The notes below the pieces were generated by a model. That model was not told the origin of the DNA, did no database searches, and saw only the letters and a list, made by a program, of their open reading frames with translations. Shown in pieces: positions 1-8,146 of a stretch of DNA of 64,000 bases. The DNA lies in NCBI GenBank assembly GCA_958366945.1, contig CATXCY010000008.1, forward strand, positions 12,074 through 76,073, in the 5' to 3' direction. Position 1 is the first letter of the stretch. Every line of letters begins with the position of its first letter. Source of the DNA: Bruticola sp004554425. Its GTDB lineage: Bacteria > Vulcanimicrobiota > Xenobia > Xenobiales > Xenobiaceae. The translations under genes were made by a program, and so were the position numbers.

Positions 1-349
1 CCAGCTCAGCATTACCTACAAAAGTTAATTTAGGAGCCGTCTCAGTGAAAATCTGGCGCACAGCCTCAACCGAACAAGTTGCATGTACAGCTACAGTAAC
101 AGCTTTGGCAGCCATGCATCCATAATCTATTTCATGCCATTGTGGACAGTTGGGAGCGTAAACGGCTACCAAATCACCAGGTGCCAAACCAAAGTTCAAA
201 ACGGCTGAAGCGGCTTTGCTAATATTGGTAAGAAACTGAGTCCAAGAGACTTTTTCCCAATGGTCGTCGCGATAAACTTCGTAAGCGGAACGTTCTTTAT
301 ATTTTTCGGCATTAGCAATGATGCCACTCATAAACGGAGCGTAACTCAA
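1..349 (-). CDS. AMP-forming acyl-CoA synthetase, N-terminal part (cut by window edge)
   Basis: The reverse strand encodes the first ~116 residues of an ANL-superfamily ligase, which activates a carboxylate (probably a fatty acid) with ATP and joins it to CoA. The family N-terminus is clear: W-T-Q-F-L followed by a run ending GLAPGDLVAVYAPNCPQW, then GCMAAKAVTVAVHATCS, typical of long-chain acyl-CoA synthetases. The AMP-binding and C-terminal domains lie outside the window. I chose the TTG at 349 because AGGAG lies at a good distance upstream; an in-frame ATG at 331 is the alternative and has no ribosome site. The downstream gene in the upstream direction (469-1008) is co-directional. Substrate cannot be deduced. 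The family call is secure, the start less so. Confidence 0.8.
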   Translation of the reverse strand, partial: MSYAPFMSGIIANAEKYKERSAYEVYRDDHWEKVSWTQFLTNISKAASAVLNFGLAPGDLVAVYAPNCPQWHEIDYGCMAAKAVTVAVHATCSVEAVRQIFTETAPKLTFVGNAEL

Positions 350-468
350 TTCGTCTTCTCCTAAAATACAACCCACCCCTAAGCTATCCCCCAAAACAGC
401 ACAAAATTGCCTACTTAATAATCGGTATAAAAAGCAAAATTATCAAGCCTAAACTTCTCGCCCAAGGC

Positions 469-1008
469 TTACTTGCTTTCGACTACTTCCGGCAATTGCA
501 CTTCACGATAAGAATTAGCTAAAAGTACCTTATCTTCGTGAATTTTATTTTCATACTCAGCAGTTTCCTGAGCTAATTTGCTAGTTTTACTCTTAAGCTC
601 GGCCAAAGCTTTAGCATCAACAGCCTGCCCTGGGCGATAATTTTTTTCCAAGAAATCGGCCAACACTTTGCAATGCTCTAAACGATTTTGCAAAGCCCCT
701 TGATAATGAATGCGCATACTTTGACAAGGCTTAGGACAATTGGCCCCTTCGATAGCTTGAATAGTATCTTTTAAGCGCGCACTCTGAGCTTTAAGCGCTT
801 TCGTCAACTCGTCGCGCTGTTGCTCAGTTATATCTGTATCTATTTCGGAAGTTATCTTGCCTATATCGTAGGCATCGGCCTCTACTCTGCGTTCGTATAC
901 TGTCATTTGAGAAACGTACATATTAACAGTCTGTCCCTCAGACATACCACAAGCCCAGCAAGACACAGCCACAATGCCTAAAGCCAGCCAAACCTTCAAA
1001 CTTCTCAT
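469..1008 (-). CDS. Exported coiled-coil protein of unknown function
   Basis: This 179-residue protein starts with MRSLKVWLALGIVAVSCWAC, a signal peptide. A Cys follows the likely cleavage region, but the residues before it do not form a good lipobox, so lipoprotein processing is uncertain. The rest is highly charged, Lys/Glu/Gln-rich and predicted helical (roughly residues 35-170), with one CPKPC motif that could form a disulfide. I do not recognise a family. The ATG at 1008 is preferred because it places the basic residues directly before the hydrophobic core; a TTG at 1023 would add five residues. Neither has a clear ribosome site. It ends 119 bases before the acyl-CoA synthetase start on the same strand, so the two may be co-transcribed. 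Confidence 0.6.
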   Translation of the reverse strand: MRSLKVWLALGIVAVSCWACGMSEGQTVNMYVSQMTVYERRVEADAYDIGKITSEIDTDITEQQRDELTKALKAQSARLKDTIQAIEGANCPKPCQSMRIHYQGALQNRLEHCKVLADFLEKNYRPGQAVDAKALAELKSKTSKLAQETAEYENKIHEDKVLLANSYREVQLPEVVESK

Positions 1009-1315
1009 CTTAAAAAAACCCAATAAATAAAATACGCCACTGTCAAAAAACCTGTAAATATAAAACAGGCGCAGTGCTGCGGTGTTTTTCTAGCAAGACA
1101 AAGTCAAAGCCTTTTTTTCGCACAATTAAGCGAAAATTGCTTGACTCGACCAGACTTAATTAAAGTTGCTCAAAAGATAGACAAAAACCAAAAAGCCTGA
1201 GAGCATAACAACTCTCAGGCTCTTCAGTTATAAGACGTTCTATTCAAGTGCCGCTCTACAAGTTGAAGAACTCAAAAGCGGCAGCGCTTGAACTTTACTT
1301 TTAGACGAATCAGAA
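1009..1315. other. Intergenic region between groEL and the coiled-coil gene
   Basis: This 307-base gap has no credible gene. It holds the groEL terminator (1185-1220) and presumably the promoter of the minus-strand gene at 469-1008. On the minus strand a TTGACA-like hexamer reads at 1046-1041, but I see no convincing -10 box at the right distance. Nothing else stands out. Confidence 0.5.
1185..1220 (-). terminator. groEL intrinsic terminator
   Basis: A perfect 9-bp stem (GCCTGAGAG at 1195-1203 with CTCTCAGGC at 1212-1220) and an 8-base loop are followed, on the minus strand, by a T-rich tract (complement of 1185-1194). It lies about 95 bases after the groEL stop codon. Confidence 0.85.
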
Positions 1316-2962
1316 CTAGAAGTCCATTCCGCCCATGCCACCGGGCATACCGCCAGGCATACCAGCTGCAGCAGCGGGATCAGCCTTCTGAGGCTTCTCG
1401 GCGATAAGGGTCTCGGTGGTGAGAACCATAGCGGCGATAGAAGCAGCATTCTGCAAAGCGGAGCGGGTAACTTTCACGGGGTCGATGATACCGTTAGCAA
1501 CCATATCTTTGAACTCGCGGTTCAAAGCGTCGTAACCGATAGGAGCGTCGGCTTCTTTTACCTTCTCGACAATGACGGAGCCCTCTACACCAGCATTGGT
1601 GGCGATTAAACGCAAAGGCTCAACCAAAGCTTGGCGGATAATATCTACGGCCACTTGCTGGTCACCTTCGAGCTTAATTTCATCCAAAACGGGCAAAGCT
1701 CTGATGAAAGCGGTACCGCCACCAGGGATAATACCTTCTTCGACAGCAGCACGAGTAGCGGAAAGAGCATCTTCCAAGCGGTGTTTCTTCTCACGCAACT
1801 CAGTTTCGGTAGCAGCACCCACGCGAATAACAGCTACGCCACCAGCTAATTTAGCTAAGCGCTCTTGCAATTTCTCACGATCGTAATCGGAATCGCTCTC
1901 GGCGATCTGGTGACGAATTTGGTCAATACGAGCTTTAATAGCTTCAGCGTCGCCGCGACCTTCCACAATGGTGGTGTCATCTTTAGTGATCTTGACGCGA
2001 ACAGCGCTACCCAGAGACTCGAGGCCGACATTTTCGAGTTTGAGACCGATTTCTTCGCTGACAACCTGAGCGCCGGTAAGGATAGCGATATCCTTAAGCA
2101 TCTCTTTACGTCTGTCACCGAAACCAGGAGCCTTAACAGCAGCGATATTCAATACACCGCGCAACTTGTTGACTACCAAAGTAGCCAAAGCTTCGCCTTC
2201 GATATCTTCAGCGATAATCAAGAGAGGACGACCGGAGCGGGAAACATTTTCCAAAAGATGTACGATATCGTTGATAGCGGAGATCTTCTTCTCGACGATC
2301 AAGATGAAAGGATCTTCCAAAATGGCTTCCATGCGGTCGGAGTCGGTTACGAAGTAAGGAGAGATGTAACCTTTATCAAACTGCATACCTTCGACATGCT
2401 CGAGACCGGTGTGCATGGTCTTGGACTCTTCAACGGTAATAACGCCGTCTTTACCTACTTTATCCATAGCCTCAGCAATGAGCTGACCGATCTTCTTGTC
2501 GTTATTGGCGGAAATAGTAGCGGCCTGGGCAATGGCTTCGGTAGTTTCTACGGGTACAGCCATAGCTTTAATAGCTTCGACAACGCGCTCGACTACTTGC
2601 TCAATACCACGCTTAATGAACATAGGGTTGGCACCGGCGGTGACGTTCTTCATACCGGCGTGAACCATAGCCTGAGCCAAAACGGTGGCGGTGGTAGTAC
2701 CGTCGCCGGCGATGTCGTTGGTCTTGGAAGCGACTTCACGAACTAACTGAGCGCCCATATTTTCGAACATATCGGGGAGCTCGATATCTTTAGCAATAGT
2801 TACGCCGTCATTGGTAATGGTAGGAGAGCCGAACTTTTTGTCAAGCACGACATTGCGTCCACGCGGCCCTAAGGTTACGCGTACGGCGTTAGCCAAAGCA
2901 TCGACGCCCTTTTCCAAAGCTTTGCGGGCTTCCTGACCATAAATAATCATCTTAGCTGCCAT
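1316..2962 (-). CDS. groEL: Chaperonin GroEL (Hsp60)
   Basis: This 548-residue protein is the cytosolic 60-kDa chaperonin that folds client proteins in an ATP-driven double-ring complex with GroES. It starts MAAKMIIYGQEARKAL, contains the ATP-site signatures GPRGRNVVLDKKFGSPTITN and AGDGTTTATVLAQAMV, and ends in the flexible tail GGMPGGMGGMDF. Length is normal for the family. I chose the ATG at 2962, which has GAGG about 10 bases upstream and matches GroEL N-termini; a longer reading frame from 3019 has no family support. It is the second gene of the groES-groEL operon, but the intercistronic spacer is unusually long (200 bases) and contains inverted repeats. A strong terminator follows. Confidence 0.98.
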   Translation of the reverse strand: MAAKMIIYGQEARKALEKGVDALANAVRVTLGPRGRNVVLDKKFGSPTITNDGVTIAKDIELPDMFENMGAQLVREVASKTNDIAGDGTTTATVLAQAMVHAGMKNVTAGANPMFIKRGIEQVVERVVEAIKAMAVPVETTEAIAQAATISANNDKKIGQLIAEAMDKVGKDGVITVEESKTMHTGLEHVEGMQFDKGYISPYFVTDSDRMEAILEDPFILIVEKKISAINDIVHLLENVSRSGRPLLIIAEDIEGEALATLVVNKLRGVLNIAAVKAPGFGDRRKEMLKDIAILTGAQVVSEEIGLKLENVGLESLGSAVRVKITKDDTTIVEGRGDAEAIKARIDQIRHQIAESDSDYDREKLQERLAKLAGGVAVIRVGAATETELREKKHRLEDALSATRAAVEEGIIPGGGTAFIRALPVLDEIKLEGDQQVAVDIIRQALVEPLRLIATNAGVEGSVIVEKVKEADAPIGYDALNREFKDMVANGIIDPVKVTRSALQNAASIAAMVLTTETLIAEKPQKADPAAAAGMPGGMPGGMGGMDF

Positions 2963-2997
2963 AATTTTTTCCTCTTTTCGAATATGAACAAAACTTT

Positions 2998-3104
2998 GCG
3001 GCTGAAAGCAGTCAACCACTCCTTGGAGTAGTTCCTCCCCTCTATAGACACATCCGGATAAAAACTGACATGTACCGTCCCCTTCCTATCTATTGTTCAG
3101 CCGC
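2998..3104 (-). repeat. Long-range inverted repeat in the groES-groEL spacer
   Basis: GCGGCTGAA at 2998-3006 and TTCAGCCGC at 3096-3104 are perfect 9-bp complements enclosing 89 bases. The enclosed segment contains a small inner hairpin (ACTCC-AA-GGAGT on the minus strand). In the groESL messenger this would form a large stem just upstream of the groEL ribosome site, and could affect mRNA processing, stability or groEL translation. Confidence 0.4.
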
Positions 3105-3162
3105 TTCTTGATGAAGTCGCACCCCTATTGAGAGTGCGTCTCCCAGAAAAAATACCTAAGCT

Positions 3163-3456
3163 TTAGGCTAAAACACCCATAATCTCGCGCTGGTCGACGA
3201 TTACATATTCTTGGCCGTCAAGCTTAATCTCGGTGCCAGAGTATTTGCCCAGCAAAACGGTCTGGCCGACTTCCACTTCCATATGGTTGCGCTTGCCATT
3301 GTCGAGCAACTTGCCGGAACCTACGGCTACGACTTCGCATTTCATGGGCTTTTCCTGAGCGCTCTCGGGAATGTAAATACCACCGGCAGTCTTTTGCTCG
3401 GAAGCGAGGCGCTTCACCACAACGCGATCACCTAACGGTCTAATAGTCAAAGCCAT
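3163..3456 (-). CDS. groES: Co-chaperonin GroES (Hsp10)
   Basis: This 97-residue protein is the heptameric lid of the GroEL folding chamber. Family features are the N-terminal TIRPLGDRVVVKR, the mobile-loop region (about residues 17-35, with EQKTAGGIYIPESAQEKP) and the C-terminal GQEYVIVDQREIMGVL. Length is normal. The start is supported by GGAGG a few bases upstream on the minus strand. It is the first gene of the groESL operon; transcription probably begins in the gap above it (3457-3620), where a perfect palindrome lies in the leader. No CIRCE element is present there. Confidence 0.98.
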   Translation of the reverse strand: MALTIRPLGDRVVVKRLASEQKTAGGIYIPESAQEKPMKCEVVAVGSGKLLDNGKRNHMEVEVGQTVLLGKYSGTEIKLDGQEYVIVDQREIMGVLA

Positions 3457-3483
3457 ATCTAACCTCCAAAAAGCCTTTTTCCT

Positions 3484-3501
3484 TTCGGTGAGCTCACCGA
3501 A
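3484..3501. promoter_or_regulatory. Perfect 18-bp palindrome in the groES leader, candidate operator
   Basis: TTCGGTGAGCTCACCGAA reads the same on both strands and sits 28 bases upstream of the groES start codon. Its position between probable promoter and start codon fits a repressor operator. It is not CIRCE, and I do not recognise it as a known heat-shock regulator site. It could alternatively act as an RNA hairpin. Confidence 0.45.
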
Positions 3502-3676
3502 TCTACAGGAAGAGACTTATTATCTTCATAAAAATGGCCCCCTCAGTAGTAAGGGCCGTAAATCTTTTAACGCCAAACTATTACGAACCGCACTAGGCCT
3601 TCCCCTGCCAAAATTTTTTTCCGTCTGTTAGATGTGCATTAGAAATTTTCTGGCTATATGTCAGCAGCGCCATCCA

Positions 3677-3732
3677 CAAAAGAATAAAAACAAGCGCCTT
3701 CTTGACTATTTTAATAGTCGAAGAAGGCGCTT
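3677..3732 (-). terminator. Terminator of the M32 carboxypeptidase gene
   Basis: AAGCGCCTTCTT (3692-3703) pairs perfectly with AAGAAGGCGCTT (3721-3732); an inner GACTAT/ATAGTC helix extends the hairpin past one bulged base. On the minus strand it is followed by a T-rich tract (complement of about 3677-3690). It lies 47 bases after the peptidase stop codon. Confidence 0.9.
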
Positions 3733-3778
3733 GCCATAGCTTAAGTTAAACTTTCGGCGCTTAGCCTCCAAAATTTAA

Positions 3779-5326
3779 CTATAAGTTATAGAGAGCACTG
3801 TATTTATTTTCTAAATAATCGACAAAAGGACCGGCTTCCAGTTGCTTTCCTGTAGCTACCTTAAGCAATTCTGTAGGATAGAGGCGCTGTCCATAAACAT
3901 AGATATGATCGTGTAACCAATTGCGAACAGTTCCCAACTGACCGTGACGCAAAACTTCATCAGTATCGCCAACATCTTTTTTGAGAGCTTGCCAAGTTTG
4001 AGCGCCAATCAAATTGCCCAAAGCATAAGCAGGGAAATAGCCAAATAAGCCTGACGACCAGTGTACGTCTTGTAAGCAACCTTCAGTATCTGTATCGGGA
4101 ACTATGCCCAAATAGTCAGACATGGCACTATTCCAAACTTCAGGCAAATCTTTCACTTTCAAAGAGCCTTCAATAAGAGCTTTTTCCAATTCAAAGCGCA
4201 ACATGATATGCAAGCTGTAAGTAACTTCGTCAGCTTCAGTACGTATAAAGGAAGGAGTGACGTAGTTGACGGCTTTGTAGAACTCTTCTAAATCGACGCC
4301 AGCAGTTTGGGCCGGGAAATAAGACTTAAAGACCGGGTAGTAAAATTCCCAAAAAGCTTTACTGCGACCGATAATATTTTCCCATAAGCGAGACTCACTC
4401 TCATGGACGGCCATGCTGGCTCCACCTTCCAAAGGAGTGTGAGTCCATTCGCTCGGAGAGCCTTGCTCGTAAAGGGCGTGACCAGTTTCGTGTAAAGCTG
4501 TAAACATAGCTTTGGTGACGGCTTGTTCACTAAAATTGTTAGTTACACGCACATCTCTAGTGGAAAATGAGCAACAGAAAGGATGAATAACATCATCCAC
4601 TTTGCCGCGCGTCCAATCATAGCCCATATCGTTCATAAGACGATGGCAAAAACGGCGTTGCAATTCTATAGGATAGATCTTATTGATTACGCGCAATTGA
4701 GGCTGTTTAGCTTTAGCGATACGACTTACTAAGCTAACTAAACTGCCGCGCAATTGACCAAACACTTTGCTCACTTGTGAGGTAGTTAAACCTGGCTCAT
4801 AAACATCAAGCAAAGCGTCGTAGATATGCTCTTTATAACCCAAAGCTTCGGCCTTGGCGCGACAAAGTTCGACAACACGCTCCAGAGGCTCGCGGAAAGA
4901 GGCAAAATCGTTATTTTGACGAGCTTTCATCCAAACGCTTTGGGCTTTGGAACAAGCAGCAGTTAAAGCAGAAGCGACAGAAGCTGGCACTTTGGAATTA
5001 TTGTCGGCATTGCGTCTAACTTTACGTAACAAATCGGCTTTAACATCCAAATTATGTAAATCGTAAGGAGAAGACGACTTCACTTCAAAGCCGGATTTTT
5101 TCTCTTCGGCAAGTTCTTCTTCGGAAGCTTTAATAAGATGCAAATACTCTTCCGAAGTAGAAAGCTGATGAGACAATTCGGAGACGACTCCCATTTGATC
5201 GGCACGAGCTTCATCGGCTCCAATGGGCATACCGGTCTCTAAATCCCAGGTCAGAAGTTCCAAAATTTCGTTTAAACAAGTTATTTCTTTAATCTTTTTT
5301 AAAAGTTGTTCGTAGGCTTGGCCCAT
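3779..5326 (-). CDS. Metallocarboxypeptidase, family M32 (Taq carboxypeptidase)
   Basis: This 515-residue cytosolic zinc carboxypeptidase removes C-terminal residues from peptides. The zinc motif HETGH is at about residues 279-283 in ALHETGHALYEQG, followed by the family signature HESESRLWENIIGRS about 30 residues later, which contributes the third ligand. The length and the N-terminal LLTWDLETGMPIGA segment fit M32. The ATG at 5326 has AGGAG eight bases upstream. The gene is monocistronic: a terminator follows it, and the upstream polymerase gene has its own terminator. The role is probably peptide recycling. Confidence 0.93.
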   Translation of the reverse strand: MGQAYEQLLKKIKEITCLNEILELLTWDLETGMPIGADEARADQMGVVSELSHQLSTSEEYLHLIKASEEELAEEKKSGFEVKSSSPYDLHNLDVKADLLRKVRRNADNNSKVPASVASALTAACSKAQSVWMKARQNNDFASFREPLERVVELCRAKAEALGYKEHIYDALLDVYEPGLTTSQVSKVFGQLRGSLVSLVSRIAKAKQPQLRVINKIYPIELQRRFCHRLMNDMGYDWTRGKVDDVIHPFCCSFSTRDVRVTNNFSEQAVTKAMFTALHETGHALYEQGSPSEWTHTPLEGGASMAVHESESRLWENIIGRSKAFWEFYYPVFKSYFPAQTAGVDLEEFYKAVNYVTPSFIRTEADEVTYSLHIMLRFELEKALIEGSLKVKDLPEVWNSAMSDYLGIVPDTDTEGCLQDVHWSSGLFGYFPAYALGNLIGAQTWQALKKDVGDTDEVLRHGQLGTVRNWLHDHIYVYGQRLYPTELLKVATGKQLEAGPFVDYLENKYSALYNL

Positions 5327-5464
5327 TTTACTACTCCTCTTGAACTGAAGAACGGCCCTATCTTTGCCTTTAATTTCAATAAAAAAGCCAACGTTGGCCC
5401 ATTCGACAGCTAAGCTGATACTATAAATTGTTGATTAAACAGTACTGCCCAGGGCTACTTTAGC

Positions 5465-5498
5465 AAAAAAGCGGCAGCGCTCTCAGGCGGCCTGCCGC
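5465..5498 (-). terminator. Terminator of the family B DNA polymerase gene
   Basis: GCGGCAG (5471-5477) pairs with CTGCCGC (5492-5498); on the minus strand the stem is followed by six T residues (complement of 5465-5470). It lies about 40 bases past the polymerase stop codon. Confidence 0.8.
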
Positions 5499-5539
5499 CT
5501 TTCGACATAGCCTCTCTAAAAGCTCCTAAGCTGAACAGT

Positions 5540-7906
5540 TTATTTTTTAGAGCTACGACTCTTCTTTACGGGTATAGCTTCGGCTGGCACCAAAAGTGGG
5601 AATTGTTCTAACAAAGCTTCCAATTTGCCAACGTAATAGGCGCTGTTTTCATCTGGCGCGGCCGTATTATATAAGCTCAATTCTTTGGCATTTTCGAAAA
5701 TACGTACGCTCCTCTTATTGCCAGTAATGTAATAGCGCACCGCTTTACCAGCAGCATAAGCATACTTAGATTTAAGGGCAACTTCATAGGCAGCGGCACG
5801 GTTGCGACTGCTCTTTTCGATTTTTTTACTGTAATTTTCCAAAGAATCGTTTAGAATTTCAGTTTTAGCCAGCAAAGTTATAGGAATATTGTGTTGCAAA
5901 ATATCCTCTTTGAGCTGAGCTATATAAGCTACCGCCTCCGCCGGGCGTCCTTGCAACACCAAAGAGGCGGTGCGCTGCAAAGCCAAACGCAAATAAGGCT
6001 CACGTGAACGAGAGCGGAAGGTAGCGCCACTGAAGGTCAAATTGCCATTTTTATCAAGAAGTACGTAATTTTTGGTAGTGTGAGAATACATAGAGGGATA
6101 AAAACCATCTAATTCCACTCCAACACCAGAAGGCAAAATACTATTTATGGCTTCAGATATTTTCTGGCCATAGACTTCCGGCGCTTCTTCCGACTCGGGA
6201 GCAGCCTGAAAATACACACCATCAGTATCGTACTCTACAACACGACAACCAAGGTTCTTTAATTTATCAATAATAGTAGCCAAAATTTCTCTGCCCTTAG
6301 CAGTAACCTGAGAGGCTCGGGTAAAATCGGCGAAATTGCCTTGAGCAAATCCCAAGTAGCCGTAAAAAGAATTGATTAAAATCTTGAATGTACTCTGTAA
6401 AGCGTCATAAAAGCGCACTTTTTCCACATCTCGCTCAGGCTCTTTTTGAGCTTGGCGCATAAGGGCCTTAGCTTTGAGGCGGAAATTGCGCAATTTAGCC
6501 AACAAATTGAGGAAAAGGCCCAACTCGTCAGCCTGAGGCCCTAAATTGTAACTGAGCATAATTGAGGGATAAAGCGATTGCACGTCACAGTGATAAACAT
6601 CATGGACAATACCTTCCACTTCTTGGCCTGCAGAAGCGCCCATATATTCGGCTACTTGCGGCTTATCCGGAATACTGGCTGAATTACTTAAATAATAGCG
6701 CAAGAACAGACTGTTAATTTTGGTGGCCGTACCGCGCAAAATGGTATTTTGCAAAGAATACGGGAAAAATTGAGCTTGAACATAGAAAGGATAAAGCAAA
6801 GCTTCACTAACTTTTTCAAGCAAGCGGCCATAAAATATGGCTTGTTCCTTTTCTGAAGCAAAGGTTGGCTCTTCTTCTCCCATTATTCCCAATGACTGGG
6901 CAGTTTCTTCCAGAGAGAAAGTTTCCAATTCGCGGAAAGTGACATCACGCAAGCGGGAGAGCATCAAAGTGTCGACTAATTCGCGCCCCCACAAATCCCA
7001 GTAAATGTAGTCGTAGCGTTTGTTGGCAATAGTAGTGTAAGTTTTACGTCCTTTGGGCTCTAAGCAAACGCCTTTAGGCACGGTGCGCTTTTTGTCCGCC
7101 TGGATAAAGTCACGTCCCAGCAACAACTTTACTTTGACTTTTTTGGCCCTAGCTTGCAAATAAGGCAAAATATCATCATACAAAAAATGGCCTTCGATAA
7201 TATCTGGATCCCAATTTTTGACATTTTGCACAAAATCTTTAAGTAAATCGGCTTCGCTGCCGCCATAATCATTTAAACAAAGTGATTTTTCCCGACCGTC
7301 GGAAAGACGCATGTAAAGACAACCGATACTTTCTTCGGCACAACCATGCAAATTTTCTCCATTGCCACAAGAAGTTAGTACAGTTAATCCTAAACGCAAA
7401 ATTTCCTTAAAATTTAAGCCGTTAAAAAGGCAAAATCCGGCTTGAGTGAGGTATAAGTTTACCAAATCGCTACTATAAAGTTGTAAAGCGCTGTGCTCAG
7501 CCAGAGGAAGATGGGCTGATTCTAATCTAACTTCTTTATATAAAGAAGTGAACATTTTATTTAAAGCTACCAATTCTTCATTGTCGTTAGCCGAAACAAT
7601 ACTATTAAAAAAACCAGTTCCACTCAATTTCTGAGATTCATAATTGTCAACTTCACTATGAGCCAAAGCATCGTAAAATTTAGAATAATGCAACCATAAA
7701 TAAGGGCGGAATTTTTCTCGCTTCAACTGAACAGGTTGGCTACCAGATTCGACTTCGTCAGCAGCACGACGCTGCCAAATATAAACTTCATTATCATTTA
7801 CGGCTACCCCCACCACACGCGGACATGGATTAGCCCCTAAAAGTTCAGGACAGCGATCGCTATCCAATACATCAGCCAGTGAGAGGCGTATTCCTTCTGT
7901 TTTCAT
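5540..7906 (-). CDS. Family B DNA polymerase, exonuclease motifs apparently lost
   Basis: This 788-residue protein is a family B DNA polymerase of about Pol II size. Polymerase motifs are intact: motif A CDVQSLYPSI, motif B KILINSFYGYLGF and motif C YDTDGVY. The segment FYVQAQFFPYSLQN followed by LRGTATKINSLFLRYY matches a bacterial subgroup of PolB enzymes. The N-terminal 3'-5' exonuclease domain keeps its fold signature (WDPDIIEGHFLYDD), but where relatives have L-D-I-E-T this protein has L-T-V-L-T, and the ExoIII Tyr-x3-Asp is not present. Proofreading is therefore probably absent (inference). I chose the ATG at 7906; a TTG at 7954 would add 16 residues and has no ribosome site. Likely role: repair or translesion synthesis. 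It is divergent from the next gene. Confidence 0.88.
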   Translation of the reverse strand: MKTEGIRLSLADVLDSDRCPELLGANPCPRVVGVAVNDNEVYIWQRRAADEVESGSQPVQLKREKFRPYLWLHYSKFYDALAHSEVDNYESQKLSGTGFFNSIVSANDNEELVALNKMFTSLYKEVRLESAHLPLAEHSALQLYSSDLVNLYLTQAGFCLFNGLNFKEILRLGLTVLTSCGNGENLHGCAEESIGCLYMRLSDGREKSLCLNDYGGSEADLLKDFVQNVKNWDPDIIEGHFLYDDILPYLQARAKKVKVKLLLGRDFIQADKKRTVPKGVCLEPKGRKTYTTIANKRYDYIYWDLWGRELVDTLMLSRLRDVTFRELETFSLEETAQSLGIMGEEEPTFASEKEQAIFYGRLLEKVSEALLYPFYVQAQFFPYSLQNTILRGTATKINSLFLRYYLSNSASIPDKPQVAEYMGASAGQEVEGIVHDVYHCDVQSLYPSIMLSYNLGPQADELGLFLNLLAKLRNFRLKAKALMRQAQKEPERDVEKVRFYDALQSTFKILINSFYGYLGFAQGNFADFTRASQVTAKGREILATIIDKLKNLGCRVVEYDTDGVYFQAAPESEEAPEVYGQKISEAINSILPSGVGVELDGFYPSMYSHTTKNYVLLDKNGNLTFSGATFRSRSREPYLRLALQRTASLVLQGRPAEAVAYIAQLKEDILQHNIPITLLAKTEILNDSLENYSKKIEKSSRNRAAAYEVALKSKYAYAAGKAVRYYITGNKRSVRIFENAKELSLYNTAAPDENSAYYVGKLEALLEQFPLLVPAEAIPVKKSRSSKK

Positions 7907-8146
7907 TTTTATTATTGACTCCCAGTTGCTTTTTATCCAAAAATCCCGATCCAAAGCGGAAAAGACGTCGGAGGGGAAAAAATTATCTATTAAGAATAAC
8001 GCAGAGTTATTTGCGGAAAGAGACGCGCACTCCCTCCGTTTGCTCGGAAACTATTTCAAGTTAGGCTTTATTTATACTTTGCGGCTCTCGGCAAAACGTG
8101 CGTTTGCCACCCCAAGAATATCTAAAAAAAAGAGAGGTATGATACC

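Larger units (their letters stand above)
3457..3778. other. Intergenic region upstream of groES
   Basis: This 322-base gap contains the groES leader with an 18-bp palindrome (3484-3501), a GGCCC/GGGCC hairpin (about 3534-3555) and the terminator of the M32 peptidase gene (3677-3732). I searched it by eye for the CIRCE heat-shock operator (TTAGCACTC-N9-GAGTGCTAA) and found none. An AT-rich GATAAT-like box on the minus strand near 3520 might be a -10 element, with no good -35. Confidence 0.5.

Noticed and set aside
1865..2746. Long plus-strand open frame (293 codons) opposite groEL
   Set aside because: It is the antisense of a highly biased coding sequence; no ribosome site, no family match, and groEL is certain.
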